NCBI GenBank assembly: GCA_033558025.1 | Contig: JAUCEF010000002.1 | Location: forward strand, 1,364,001-1,428,000 | Source: Phytophthora sp. 'mugwort' | Taxonomy: Eukaryota; Oomycota; Peronosporomycetes; Peronosporales; Peronosporaceae | Direction of reading: 5' to 3' | Length of the DNA stretch: 64,000 bases | Shown: one piece after another, positions 52,601 through 61,042 of the stretch | Numbering within the stretch: the first letter of the stretch is position 1 | How the letters are laid out: every line of letters starts with the position of its first letter | Notes under the pieces: model-generated | The model's input: only the letters and a program-made list of their open reading frames with translations | What the model was told of the DNA's origin: nothing | Database searches by the model: none | Program-made: the position numbers and the translations under genes

Positions 52601-53170
52601 ATGCCCAAGAAAAACAAGCGCCAGCAGCAACTGGCACTGCTGGCGGAAGCAAAGCGGTCCCGTGACCGCTGTCAAGAACCTCCAGTCACCCCTCCACCTC
52701 CACCGGTGCGCTGCGCCTGGGCGGAGCTGAAAGAGCATTCCTAGTCAACGCCCTGGTGCTGCCCGTCTCTCGAGCTCCCAAGACACGATACGTCCTCGGA
52801 AGAGGACCCATCCGACTACGGGGACGGGCCAGACACGTTCACTGTAGAGCCAATATACGCTAAGAAAACAGATAGTTCCGGTAACGTATATTACTTTGTA
52901 AGTTGGGTTGGCTACCCAGAAATCACGTGGCAACTTGCAGTCGACTTACCTCAGCAACTCATCAATGAGTTCGAGCGTGAAGAACTCGGCGTCGTATGGT
53001 CCGTAAACCTTCGCGCGTGGGTCCCGATCGAGACCCCAACTGGCACTACAGACGTGGTAGGCGATAAACCAACAATACAACTGAAATTGCGGCATTTTTT
53101 ATTATTGTTTGTCTCTGAATTGCAGCCTTTATTACTGTGGTTGGTTGCCCCCAATTCAATATCATACTGA
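52601..53170 (+). pseudogene. hAT second ORF with chromodomain, copy 2
   Basis: The ATG at 52601 begins MPKKNKRQQQLALLAEAKRS, with a Pro-rich PPVTPPPPP and a TAG at 52742. The frame stays open beyond it to 53170. After an acidic stretch (SSEEDPSDYGDG) comes a chromodomain at about 52830-52985: TFTVEPIYAKK, YYFVSWVGYPEITW, LINEFE. It lies downstream of the transposase on the same strand within the element, ending 15 bp before the terminus. Chromodomains bind methylated histone H3 tails, so a role in choosing heterochromatic targets is possible but not shown. The TAG is shared with copy 1. Confidence 0.72.
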
Positions 53171-53400
53171 ATTGGCGGACCCCTGCGCCGCAGTTAAGGC
53201 ACTGGATGGTGCAAGCGAAGGCGGATGCGGCGACTGAATATCTCAAGCTAAAGGCAGACAAACAGGCCGAGGACGCCAGTGCAGTAGCTGATGTAGTGTA
53301 CACAGTGACGTTGGCGAAGGACAAAGTAACCAAGGAGCAGATGTTTAAAGCGGTCGATGCAGTGAAGAGGATCGCGCCAGAAACTATGACGCCTATCTGA

Positions 53401-53640
53401 TATTCAAACTGTATTGACACTGAATCTGCGGGTGTAGGGCTGATTTCGACAAGCTACCGAGTTTTACGCCCTCGAAAGATATTTTCGATTCGCAAAAAAA
53501 AACATTAATTGGAGTGATGTGATATTACAAAAACATTCTAAACGTTATCACAATATTTTCGCATCTCGCAGATTATAATAACGTTAACTGTTCGAATTCA
53601 TGTCATGGTAAAAACAACAAAGCTTCACACGTCGTTAGAA
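53401..53640. other. Intergenic upstream of membralin
   Basis: AT-rich spacer of 240 bp between the repeat block and the next gene island, presumably holding the membralin promoter. No repeat or RNA gene was seen. Confidence 0.4.
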
Positions 53641-55133
53641 ATGGTCGACGATGTGGAGGAGGTCTACTTTCGGCTTCACGTGCAGCTCATACACTGGGTA
53701 CAGCGGCTTCTAAGTGCCAAGGTGACATTCCCCTCTCTCTAAGCTATCCGCATACCCACTTCGTCCACCAACGTTTGCTGCTACCTTGTACACAATTATG
53801 TCTCTATCCAGAACCGGGAGCGGATCGAAATGGTGTTGTTCGTGGCCGCTTCGCACCTCCTTCTACTCTGTTTCCTCCTGCATACAAGCTTTATCAGTGA
53901 AGGGGCCCAAGTGAGCTGTCTGGATCAGTTTCTCCCGCCTTCAACAAGCCTCTACAGCCTCCAGGACCGAAAATTTCGCCTGCTCCGGATTCAGATTTTG
54001 CCTGACGCTGAAGCGGCTGATTGGAGCCTCTCCACGGGCTTGTTGGGCTCAAACTCGACGGCTAATGTGTTGGAGAATGTTACCAGAGCTATGCCGCAAC
54101 CGGATCCCCGCCTGAGCTTCGTCTATGCACCAGAGAAGAGTCTCTTGGCGCTCTTGGAACACGCTGACGCTCTTCAGACAGATATTAAGATGGACACGTT
54201 GTATCTACCCAGCAAGTCCCAGTGTTTTGAGCTCCGATGGTTCAGTAACTTGCCGCTATGGACGTTGATACGAGATCGAGTGGTTGGATACGATACGATC
54301 GTGTTGAACCAGTTGGTGAAACAGTTTGGAGCGAGGGGGGGGTTCTACAGGGAAGACAGTCGCGTCGTCGTGGATATAAGCTACGGAGTCTTTAACCCAG
54401 CTTCTGCAGCGCGAAATGTACGTGTCTTATCGATGCTTTAACCGGTTAAACAGGTCTTCTCTAACCGTTATGTACGTTGTGATTCCTTGCAGTGGCTGAG
54501 GCTCGTGGCTATGAAATTTAAAATCTTACACACAATTCTGTTCCTCTTCTTCGTCATCACCGCGTTGGTGGCTTTCGTGCTCATGGAGACGCAGAAGCGG
54601 ATGATCGCTTTTGCAGCGCTGTTCCAGAACCGACTGCAGCTACAGATCCCATTCGCTAACCTAGTGGTGACCTTTTTCTCGCAATCGCTCATGTTTGTTC
54701 CAGTACTGGTAAGTAACATAGTCATTTCAGTTAATAGTTTCTGATGTCTTTTTACTTAACTGGTTTGGGTTACTACGTTTTCTATTACACTTAGGTGGGT
54801 ATACTTTTCTTCCTGTTCGAGCTTTACAAGGACCGTTTGCTGGCATTTGGCATTCTGACGATCATGTGGATCGGCGAGTCGTTCTCGGTCGTCAGTGTGC
54901 GAACTCGACTCTCCCAGGCGTATTTTCCGCCGTTCTTCTTGTGCCTCTTCACCTTCTTCCACGTCTATCTCTTTTCTTTCCCATTTGGGTTCTCGTATGT
55001 CGCGCTGAGCGCCATGAGCGTTGTTTTACTACAGCTTCTGCTTTTCTTCTGGAACTGCTTTGAGATACCAGCTATAAATCGAGGTGAGATCTCCAGAATA
55101 TGTCCACGGGAGCAGCTATTCATTTCCTTATGA
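53641..55133 (+). CDS. TMEM259: Membralin (TMEM259) family ER membrane protein
   Basis: Four exons, 53641-53721, 53812-54417, 54493-54708 and 54795-55133, give 413 residues; all junctions are GT-AG and phase 0. After a short cytosolic start comes a transmembrane helix (FVAASHLLLLCFLLH). A luminal domain with N-glycosylation sequons (NSTA, NVT) follows. Several helices make up the C-terminal half: FLFFVITALVAFVL, LVVTFFSQSLMFVPVLVGIL, WIGESFSVVSVRTRLSQAYF and a final LQLLLFFWNCFE. The NLVVTFFSQSLMFV to WIGESFSVV block is the membralin core. In animals membralin acts in ER-associated degradation and in presenilin/nicastrin turnover. The stop at 55133 fits the short C-terminus, and the gene converges on the IQ gene ending at 55282. 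Confidence 0.87.
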
Positions 55134-55281
55134 TGTGAGCGAAGCCAAGGGAAGAAGCTGCTGGCTGCCATGACCGCTCGCTGTCATTAAGATGCCAAAA
55201 ATCCAGATCAAGCAGGCCCCTTTTGGTACTGAAACAAATGATTTAGATACAAATATCTCCAATTATCCAACAGATTTTTTT

Positions 55282-57089
55282 TTACGGCGGGGGCCGTCGT
55301 GGTGGCATGGATGGAAGCTCCGATTTAATACTCAGCCGGGAATTAATCCGTCCCTGTGTTCGAGTGGCGTTTCTTGGCCTACCGGTAGAAGACGACAAGG
55401 GCGACATCGCTGAGATCATCCTCTTGACTCGTCGTTGCCGACGCTTATCCAATACGACCGTCTTGGTCCAGTTCCACCGATGAACCAGTCGAGCACGACG
55501 TGCTGCCAGTTTTTGGGAGATATTCTAAAAGAAATCAAGTCAAAACGTGAGTGCCGGGCAAATTCCAAGCAGATTTTAAGTCACCATCAAACTCACAAAG
55601 ATCCGTAGGAAACTCCGCTGTTCACGCCACTTGGCGGTCTTGAACTCGAGAGACGCACGATGCTTCCGGTTCTCGTACAAAGTTTTCAGAGATGATCGAG
55701 GCGTGGCAGGCGCGAGGCCGTTGTTCGCCCAGCCGATCGAGGCTCGAGTCCCCAACCAGGTGAACTGGAACGGAAGTCCCGCACGTCGTCGTCCCTCACA
55801 CTTGCGCTCAAACCGAAGCATGGATACTCGTTCACGTGCTTGACTGCCACTGTTCAAAACGTCCACACTGTTAACAGATTGGTAAAAAAAAAAAAGTGTG
55901 AACTCCCCGTCCACACACACCGGACAAGAGCTTGGATCTGCACGACCGCATTGTGCTTCAGTCTCGGTACCAGCCGCTGAATCCACGCGCGGAGATAATA
56001 GCCACGATACGTACTCTGGACACGGTAGTCACACGAGTTAGTACAGGTCGCCCAAATCCAGGTCTGCAGCTGTGTGAAAAAAACCTGGATCTTGACAACA
56101 GCGAGCAGATACCGCTCATCGCGAGCTCGAGAGACGAGGTGTCTATACGCGATCTTGGCGAGGAACCTTCGGACGCCGGACTGGATGTGAATGGCGGCAC
56201 TGTGCCGTTCTTCTTGCCGGTTCTTGACGTCACGTTTGTGCCGTGCGCGATCTTTGACTCCTTGTCTCCAAAGCAACGGCATTTCCTTCCTGTCCTCGCC
56301 GTCTTCAGAGAGATTACCACGCAGATGTAGATTCTCCTGCATGGCTGTGAGCTAGGACCACATGGGGAACGTACACGAGTTTGAGTAGGTAGATCTATCT
56401 CGATATCTCTCAATAATAAAGGGCCGATCACGTACCTCGAGTCGAATGATGGAAGTACTGCGCTCTGTCAGTTTGTTCATCCGTCGAGCATAGGCCACCA
56501 CCCGTGGGCGACTACGAAATCCGCGATAGCAGGCCTGGATACGTGTGGCCGCCCAGCATTCGAGCTGTGTCTTGTCGTCCCTCTCACGGGTCAATTGGGC
56601 CAGGAACGCGTCTCGCTCCAGCACCAGTTCGCGGTGCAGTCGCGTCGTAGGGACTGATAACGCCGGTAAACTCCGTCGAAACGTTGGTAGCTGGGCCTGG
56701 TGCGGTGAAGCCCCTCGCCGAGCTTTCGTCGATCGTGACGACGACTTGGGGGCGCCATACACCGTCTCGCGGGTTTCTTGGTTGCTACCACGAGCTGCCG
56801 ACGGAGGCGACGAGAGTTTGCTTCGCTTACGGCGAGCTCCTCGAAGTGCGAGCGCCGTGACAACCGTCGAGATGACGTTCGAGGTCGTGAGCTGCGTCGT
56901 AGCTAGGCAGGTGTTCCGCAAGTCGTCCAAAGCCTCGAAGCGTCGAGTTTGTATAGCCTTCTGCAGCGCCAACTCTAGTGCGTCCGGCGGTTCTTGAGCT
57001 TCCAGATCATGTTCAGGCTCGTCACCCGTACCGGGTGCAGACTGCACGGCAGCATTAGAGTCCGTCCGAGGTGATGCAGTGGCGGACAT
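55282..57089 (-). CDS. IQ-motif protein with four calmodulin-binding repeats
   Basis: Five exons, 57089-56436, 56351-56085, 56015-55921, 55849-55597 and 55524-55282, give about 503 residues. Splicing rebuilds IQ motifs that are cut by introns: LAVVKIQ joined to STYRGYYLRAW, and AVVQIQALVR joined to GSQARERVS. This supports the model. Two more motifs are uninterrupted, ATRIQACYRGFRSRPRV and AAIHIQSGVRRFLAKIAY. The first 150 residues are polar with basic patches; the C-terminus is rich in Arg, Pro and Ser (MPPRRPPP). IQ motifs bind calmodulin or myosin light chains, so a flagellar or cytoskeletal scaffold is plausible but unproven. Its start lies 41 bp from that of a second IQ protein on the other strand. 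Confidence 0.8.
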
Positions 57090-57130
57090 TCCGCTGGGAG
57101 CCGCAATACGTTACGTTGTGACGCCTCCAC
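57090..57130. promoter_or_regulatory. 41-bp bidirectional promoter between two IQ genes
   Basis: Only 41 bp separate the two start codons, so both core promoters must overlap here or extend into the coding regions. Shared transcription of the two genes is likely. The sequence contains CACGTG at 57128 region (CCACGTGAACGTCACG). Confidence 0.5.
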
Positions 57131-59839
57131 GTGAACGTCACGCCCAACGCGAACCGCCGTTCCGGTTTAAGCGCTGACGGACACCTCGGATCCGTCGCCG
57201 ATATGGTGGGGACCGCTGATTTGTCGACGGCGCCGCCGTCGCTGGCTCAGCAGAAGCGGGCGTGGTTGCGAGCTCGAGAGGAAGTTCGACAGGCTCAGAT
57301 TGTGACGGTCAAGCAGGGACTGAGTCTCACCCCGAGTCTCTACTTCGGCACGCGTCGATGCACGTACAGCACCGTCGTGTCCGTCGTGACCACAGCTCTT
57401 CCTCTGCCTCGACATGATCCGTTAACCACAACTCTTCCTCGACATGATCCCTTAAGTCCTCGACCTGGCGCTGCTATCCCCGTTCAGCCTAATGATGCCT
57501 CCCGATGGGCCGAAGAGCGAGCGCGGGAAGCCTTGGCCTGGTTGCAGCCGCCCGACAACAACCAGAACGATGAGCCGGAAACTCGGTCACCGTATGCCAA
57601 GGCGAAAGCGTTCCCGACCCTGCAGCAGCAGACGCTAGCTCTGGTTCGAGAGCAGCGCGCGTTCATGCAGTCGCTGCGCGGCGTTCGTCGAGAACGGGCT
57701 CGACGGGAACATGAGGCGGCGTTGGTCATTCAGCGCGTGCGGCGAGGTTTCGTGCTGCGCCGGCAGTTCCGTAGCATCAGACAGAAGCTTCTGGTCCGCA
57801 AACGGATCCGCGGCAGCTTGTTACACGTCACCAAAGGCACGGCCATCGTGCTCGGCGAGAAAGACCGACGTCTGCGGCTGTACGTGAAGCAGAACGACGC
57901 CGCCGCCAAGATCCAGGGCGCGTATCGAATGTGGGGTGCGCGGCGGTTGCTAGCCAAGCTGCACGCGCTGCACCGTCACGAACAGCATCAACGGTGTGCG
58001 TCGATTGTCCAAGGAGCGTGGCGGGCGTGTGTGGCTCGGTGGTTGACGACCAAGCTGCGACTGCAACGGGAACAGGCTCGACGGCAGGCTCTCGCTCGGC
58101 TGTTGGTGAGACTGTTTCTGGGTTTCCAAGCGAGACGCCGCGTCCGCGAGCTTCGGTTGCGACGAGAAACCCGTGCAGCCTTCACGCTGCAGACGTTCGT
58201 GCGATGTCGACTGCTTGCGGCCAAAGCACTAGCTCAAGCTCAAGCCCGTAGCGCCCAGGAACGAGGCCACAGCGGCGCGGCGCGGATGCAGAGTCTTGTC
58301 CGTGGAATGCTGCAGCGTGCGTATGTCGTCAAGATGCGTCGTGCCGAGGAACTGGCAGTCCGCACAGCGTGTACGCTGTCGATTCAACGAATAGTCAGAG
58401 GGTTTCTTGGTAGACAGCGAGCTCGACGACGAGGTTTGCAACGAGCTCATGAACGCGGCTGGATCTGTGCGTTGAACGTCAACCGCATCGCGCGAGGGTT
58501 TCTTGGAAGACTAGAAGCCTCCCGCGAACGAACACTCCAGGAAGGTGACCTGCTCGTACAAGCTCGTCGGGGCAACGTCGACGCCGTTGTGGATTTGCTC
58601 GACGGCTTTGATCCGTCCGGCGTGGTAGGCAACGGCGTCATCGATGATCTCCCGGCTCTCGAGCCGGCGGACGTGACAACAGTGAGTGTTCCTGGGGGCA
58701 ACAATGCGCTGCATCTCGCGGCCAAGTTCGGCCACCTCGAAGTCGTGACCCTCGTGCTGCCACGATTACTCAGCAAGGCTCCCGAGCTCGTGTACGCACG
58801 GAACGCAACAGGTTGCACGCCGCTAGCTCTTGCTGTGAGCAACGGCCATGAACGGGTCGCAATGTACCTCCTGGCAATGTCGACGCCCTTGTTCGTCGAC
58901 CACGCGCTGCCAGGACGACGACGCACTTTGCTGCATGAAGCAGCGCGTCGTGGTCTAGAGACAGTCGTGGCCAAGCTGCTGCAGCTCTTCCCTCACATCT
59001 TTACGGGCGCGGAACAGGACGCCTGGACGCAACGCACGGCGATTCACGAAGCTCTACTAGTCGGAACTGAGCTGGTGCAGGATGGAAAGCTCTTCCCTTG
59101 GAGCCGTCACCATGCGCACGCTCATCGCAGCGCGTACAACAATCCGGACGAAGAAGCCGACCACGCGATGGCTGTCCTCGAGACACTGCTGGCCAAAGCG
59201 CCCCGTGCGCCACTGGAGGCCAAGGACTTCCTGGGCTTTACGCCGCTGCATCTCGCCGCCTCGCGAGGCAATCTCCGCGCCGTCACCTGTTTGTTGGCAT
59301 TTGGCGCCGACGTGTCTGTGAGGGACGCACTCGACCGCACGGCGTGGCGCGTGGCCTTGCTACGTGGTCATGAGGCGTGCTTTCAAGAGATCCGCCGGAA
59401 ATGGCTGCAAGACGTCGTGAGCAGCAACCCCGGCCAGAAAGCAGAGTCAAGTCCAGCCGGGACGAGAACGGTCGTGACGCCGGCAGGGTTGACGACCATG
59501 GCGCTTCATCCTCAACTGGAACGGCAGCTCTTCGCTGCATGCGAACGCGGCGACGTCGCCAAGATGCGGTTCTTCATTGACGAGTGCGAAGTCTCCGTCA
59601 ACGCCGTCGAACACGTCGAGGCCGCTCCAAACGCTTCCGAAACTGTGACAGTGCTGTCTCCTTTATCTCGCTCAGTAGGTCGATCACTGCTCATGGTGGC
59701 GTGTGAGCACCGGCACGCGCGCGTCGTCAAGTTCCTTCTCGACAGACCCGACCTGAATGTCCACTACACAGCCAGTGACGGTCGCTCAGCTCTCACTGTA
59801 GCCCAGACGAGCTTGGAAGAAGCATCCGAGCTGCTTTAG
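57131..59839 (+). CDS. IQ-motif and ankyrin-repeat scaffold protein
   Basis: A single exon of 902 residues. Residues 1-190 are polar and include a short doubled PRHDPL motif near 94-107. Residues 195-465 hold about eight IQ motifs, for example AALVIQRVRRGFVLRRQF, AAAKIQGAYRMWGARRLL and SIQRIVRGFLGRQRARRR. They are spaced by 25-35 residues as in a lever-arm-like helix able to load several calmodulins. Residues 470-900 hold ankyrin repeats (NNALHLAAKFGHLEVVTLVL, FTPLHLAASRGNLRAVTCLL, GRSLLMVACEHRHARVVKFL). The combination resembles IQ/ankyrin proteins of cilia and cortex such as inversin-type scaffolds, but no specific orthologue is claimed. It is divergent from another IQ gene and may act in the same complex. 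Confidence 0.85.
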   Translation: MNVTPNANRRSGLSADGHLGSVADMVGTADLSTAPPSLAQQKRAWLRAREEVRQAQIVTVKQGLSLTPSLYFGTRRCTYSTVVSVVTTALPLPRHDPLTTTLPRHDPLSPRPGAAIPVQPNDASRWAEERAREALAWLQPPDNNQNDEPETRSPYAKAKAFPTLQQQTLALVREQRAFMQSLRGVRRERARREHEAALVIQRVRRGFVLRRQFRSIRQKLLVRKRIRGSLLHVTKGTAIVLGEKDRRLRLYVKQNDAAAKIQGAYRMWGARRLLAKLHALHRHEQHQRCASIVQGAWRACVARWLTTKLRLQREQARRQALARLLVRLFLGFQARRRVRELRLRRETRAAFTLQTFVRCRLLAAKALAQAQARSAQERGHSGAARMQSLVRGMLQRAYVVKMRRAEELAVRTACTLSIQRIVRGFLGRQRARRRGLQRAHERGWICALNVNRIARGFLGRLEASRERTLQEGDLLVQARRGNVDAVVDLLDGFDPSGVVGNGVIDDLPALEPADVTTVSVPGGNNALHLAAKFGHLEVVTLVLPRLLSKAPELVYARNATGCTPLALAVSNGHERVAMYLLAMSTPLFVDHALPGRRRTLLHEAARRGLETVVAKLLQLFPHIFTGAEQDAWTQRTAIHEALLVGTELVQDGKLFPWSRHHAHAHRSAYNNPDEEADHAMAVLETLLAKAPRAPLEAKDFLGFTPLHLAASRGNLRAVTCLLAFGADVSVRDALDRTAWRVALLRGHEACFQEIRRKWLQDVVSSNPGQKAESSPAGTRTVVTPAGLTTMALHPQLERQLFAACERGDVAKMRFFIDECEVSVNAVEHVEAAPNASETVTVLSPLSRSVGRSLLMVACEHRHARVVKFLLDRPDLNVHYTASDGRSALTVAQTSLEEASELL

Positions 59840-59900
59840 CCTTGTCATTTAGTGTTTAAACGCGCAAATTGTGCCGCTTTCCTTCGAGTTTGTCTATCCA

Positions 59901-60974
59901 TCAACTGTCTCCAAGCGCCTGCAGCGTCGAAGTGCGGTACAGCTCACGCCAGAGCTTGATGACTTCCCACGTTTGTGCTGAGATTCCTAGTCGTTTTGCC
60001 TGTTTAGCAGCACGACGAAACCCGGACTGCACGATCGTGTCGTCGAGTAGTTTGCGGGCCAACCGAGCGTCGCCCTGGGCCTCCACAGTAGCTAGCTGCA
60101 TCACCATGTGAGCTATAGCGTCCTTCTTCTTCAAGGCCTCAGCTTCACTACCTGTCGCTGGAGATGCACCAAGATCTGCCATGGGGGCTAAAAGCTCCAG
60201 TCTCAGTACACGTAGCTGTGCTTCACGCTCAACTTGTTCGCGTTTCGTCCTGGCTTGGCGCTGGCTTGGACTTGGTGTCAAAAGGTTCACAGCCTGACCT
60301 CGTCCAGTGCGACCCGTCCTCACGGCACTCGTTCTGGGTCGAACATGATAAGGTGCGAGCATTTTGTCCATTACAAGACCCACAGCAGCACAGACGACGG
60401 CACGGGCGTGACTCGCCACGCACTTACGCTGCGCTTCAAGCTCCTCGTCCGTCACGCGACGTGGGGGTAGTACATGGACTCCATAGAGCTGTCGAGCTGG
60501 TGAGGAATGCAGCCACTTCGGGTCCCGTGCACACCACGGAGACACGGCTCGAGCCTGGGCAAGGAAACGCTTGTGTTCCTCCTCCAGCTCCATAACAAGC
60601 TTTGCATCCGTATAGATGCCTTCAAGCCGTCGTCTCACGTCCCGCAGACACAGGCTACGGTCCCGTTGGCGACATCGTACAAAGTTCTGCAAACTCGCTC
60701 CTTCCTTCTCCAACGACACACAAGATAGTCGAGTGTGCAGCACTCGCAGCCACGGCCGCTTCTCCAGATACCCCGCACTATTGGCCAGTGTCCGGAGCAC
60801 GTCCGCCTTGGCAAACTTCTCTTCCTCCAGTCGACGACGCTGCTCTTCGTTAGTACCAGTTGTTAAGGTGGCGCTTACCTTTGACAAACCGTAGAAGACC
60901 GACTCGATGAGACGGATATCCAACGCTAACGAGTCCTCGAGGCTTCGCCAATCTACCTGGTCGTGGATCACCAT
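59901..60974 (-). CDS. Helical protein of unknown function
   Basis: A single-exon frame of 357 residues starting MVIHDQVDWRSLEDSLALDI. It is rich in Arg, Leu, Glu and Ala, with coiled-coil tracts (EEQRRRLEEEKFAKADVLRT, LVMELEEEHKRFLAQARA) and an ATVEAQGDARLARKLLDDT helix near the end. No signal peptide, membrane segment or catalytic motif is seen. It stops 61 bp from the IQ/ankyrin gene (convergent). The neighbourhood of calmodulin-type scaffolds hints at a cytoskeletal role, which is guesswork. Confidence 0.7.
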   Translation of the reverse strand: MVIHDQVDWRSLEDSLALDIRLIESVFYGLSKVSATLTTGTNEEQRRRLEEEKFAKADVLRTLANSAGYLEKRPWLRVLHTRLSCVSLEKEGASLQNFVRCRQRDRSLCLRDVRRRLEGIYTDAKLVMELEEEHKRFLAQARAVSPWCARDPKWLHSSPARQLYGVHVLPPRRVTDEELEAQRKCVASHARAVVCAAVGLVMDKMLAPYHVRPRTSAVRTGRTGRGQAVNLLTPSPSQRQARTKREQVEREAQLRVLRLELLAPMADLGASPATGSEAEALKKKDAIAHMVMQLATVEAQGDARLARKLLDDTIVQSGFRRAAKQAKRLGISAQTWEVIKLWRELYRTSTLQALGDS

Positions 60975-61042
60975 GTTCTTCTTTAGTGTAACGCCGATAG
61001 TGTCCGCTCACGGATCGCCAAATCTTTTTATCGGGAAAACAA
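60975..61042. promoter_or_regulatory. 68-bp bidirectional promoter
   Basis: The starts of the helical protein (minus) and the six-exon gene (plus) are 68 bp apart, so the promoter region is shared. Confidence 0.45.

Larger units (their letters stand above)
50297..53185 (+). mobile_element. hAT DNA transposon, copy 2 (2889 bp), inverted relative to copy 1
   Basis: Termini CAGGGGTCGGGAAA and, inverted, CAGGGGTCCGCC match copy 1. The length differs by one base and the two copies look about 98 percent identical or more by eye. Flanking octamers are CCCCCCAG and CGCCGCAG (6 of 8 identical), a decayed or imprecise duplication. The flanks differ from those of copy 1, so the two copies inserted separately. 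Confidence 0.92.
48990..53400 (+). pseudogene. Long coiled-coil ORF of the virus-like element, split by hAT copy 2
   Basis: An ATG at 48990 (MASRPRSDSSCPEEDRAERR) leads through a TAG and a TGA in the same frame into GVFGCSSDWGKHFNRHHLQR, a Cys/His cluster of zinc-finger look. A helical region with ITDELKGMTARM follows, then a Ser/Lys tail ending at 49682. Shifted frames continue (DTSLDYDTEPSVPVVKEAP, then YVPEKVSDDVSDHPKQRKSG and an Ala/Lys/Glu coiled coil) to the hAT insertion at 50297. The last part after the insertion (53186-53400) is AKADAATEYLKLKADKQAED and ends KRIAPETMTPI. Family unknown. At least three frameshifts, two stops and the insertion inactivate it; it may be more than one gene. 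Confidence 0.5.

Noticed and set aside
50870..52744. UAG readthrough or recoding in the hAT genes, since both in-frame stops are TAG
   Set aside because: The transposase also has several frameshifts that readthrough would not fix, so simple decay explains the data better.
28487..53185. The inverted hAT pair as the arms of one giant composite transposon
   Set aside because: Each copy has its own flanking octamers and the intervening DNA contains unrelated truncated elements, so composite mobility is not supported.
55307..55483. Plus-strand frame of 58 codons just after membralin that looked like a last exon
   Set aside because: It is the antisense of exon 5 of the IQ gene, whose splice sites (GTGAGT and TTTTAG) and basic C-terminus are much more convincing.
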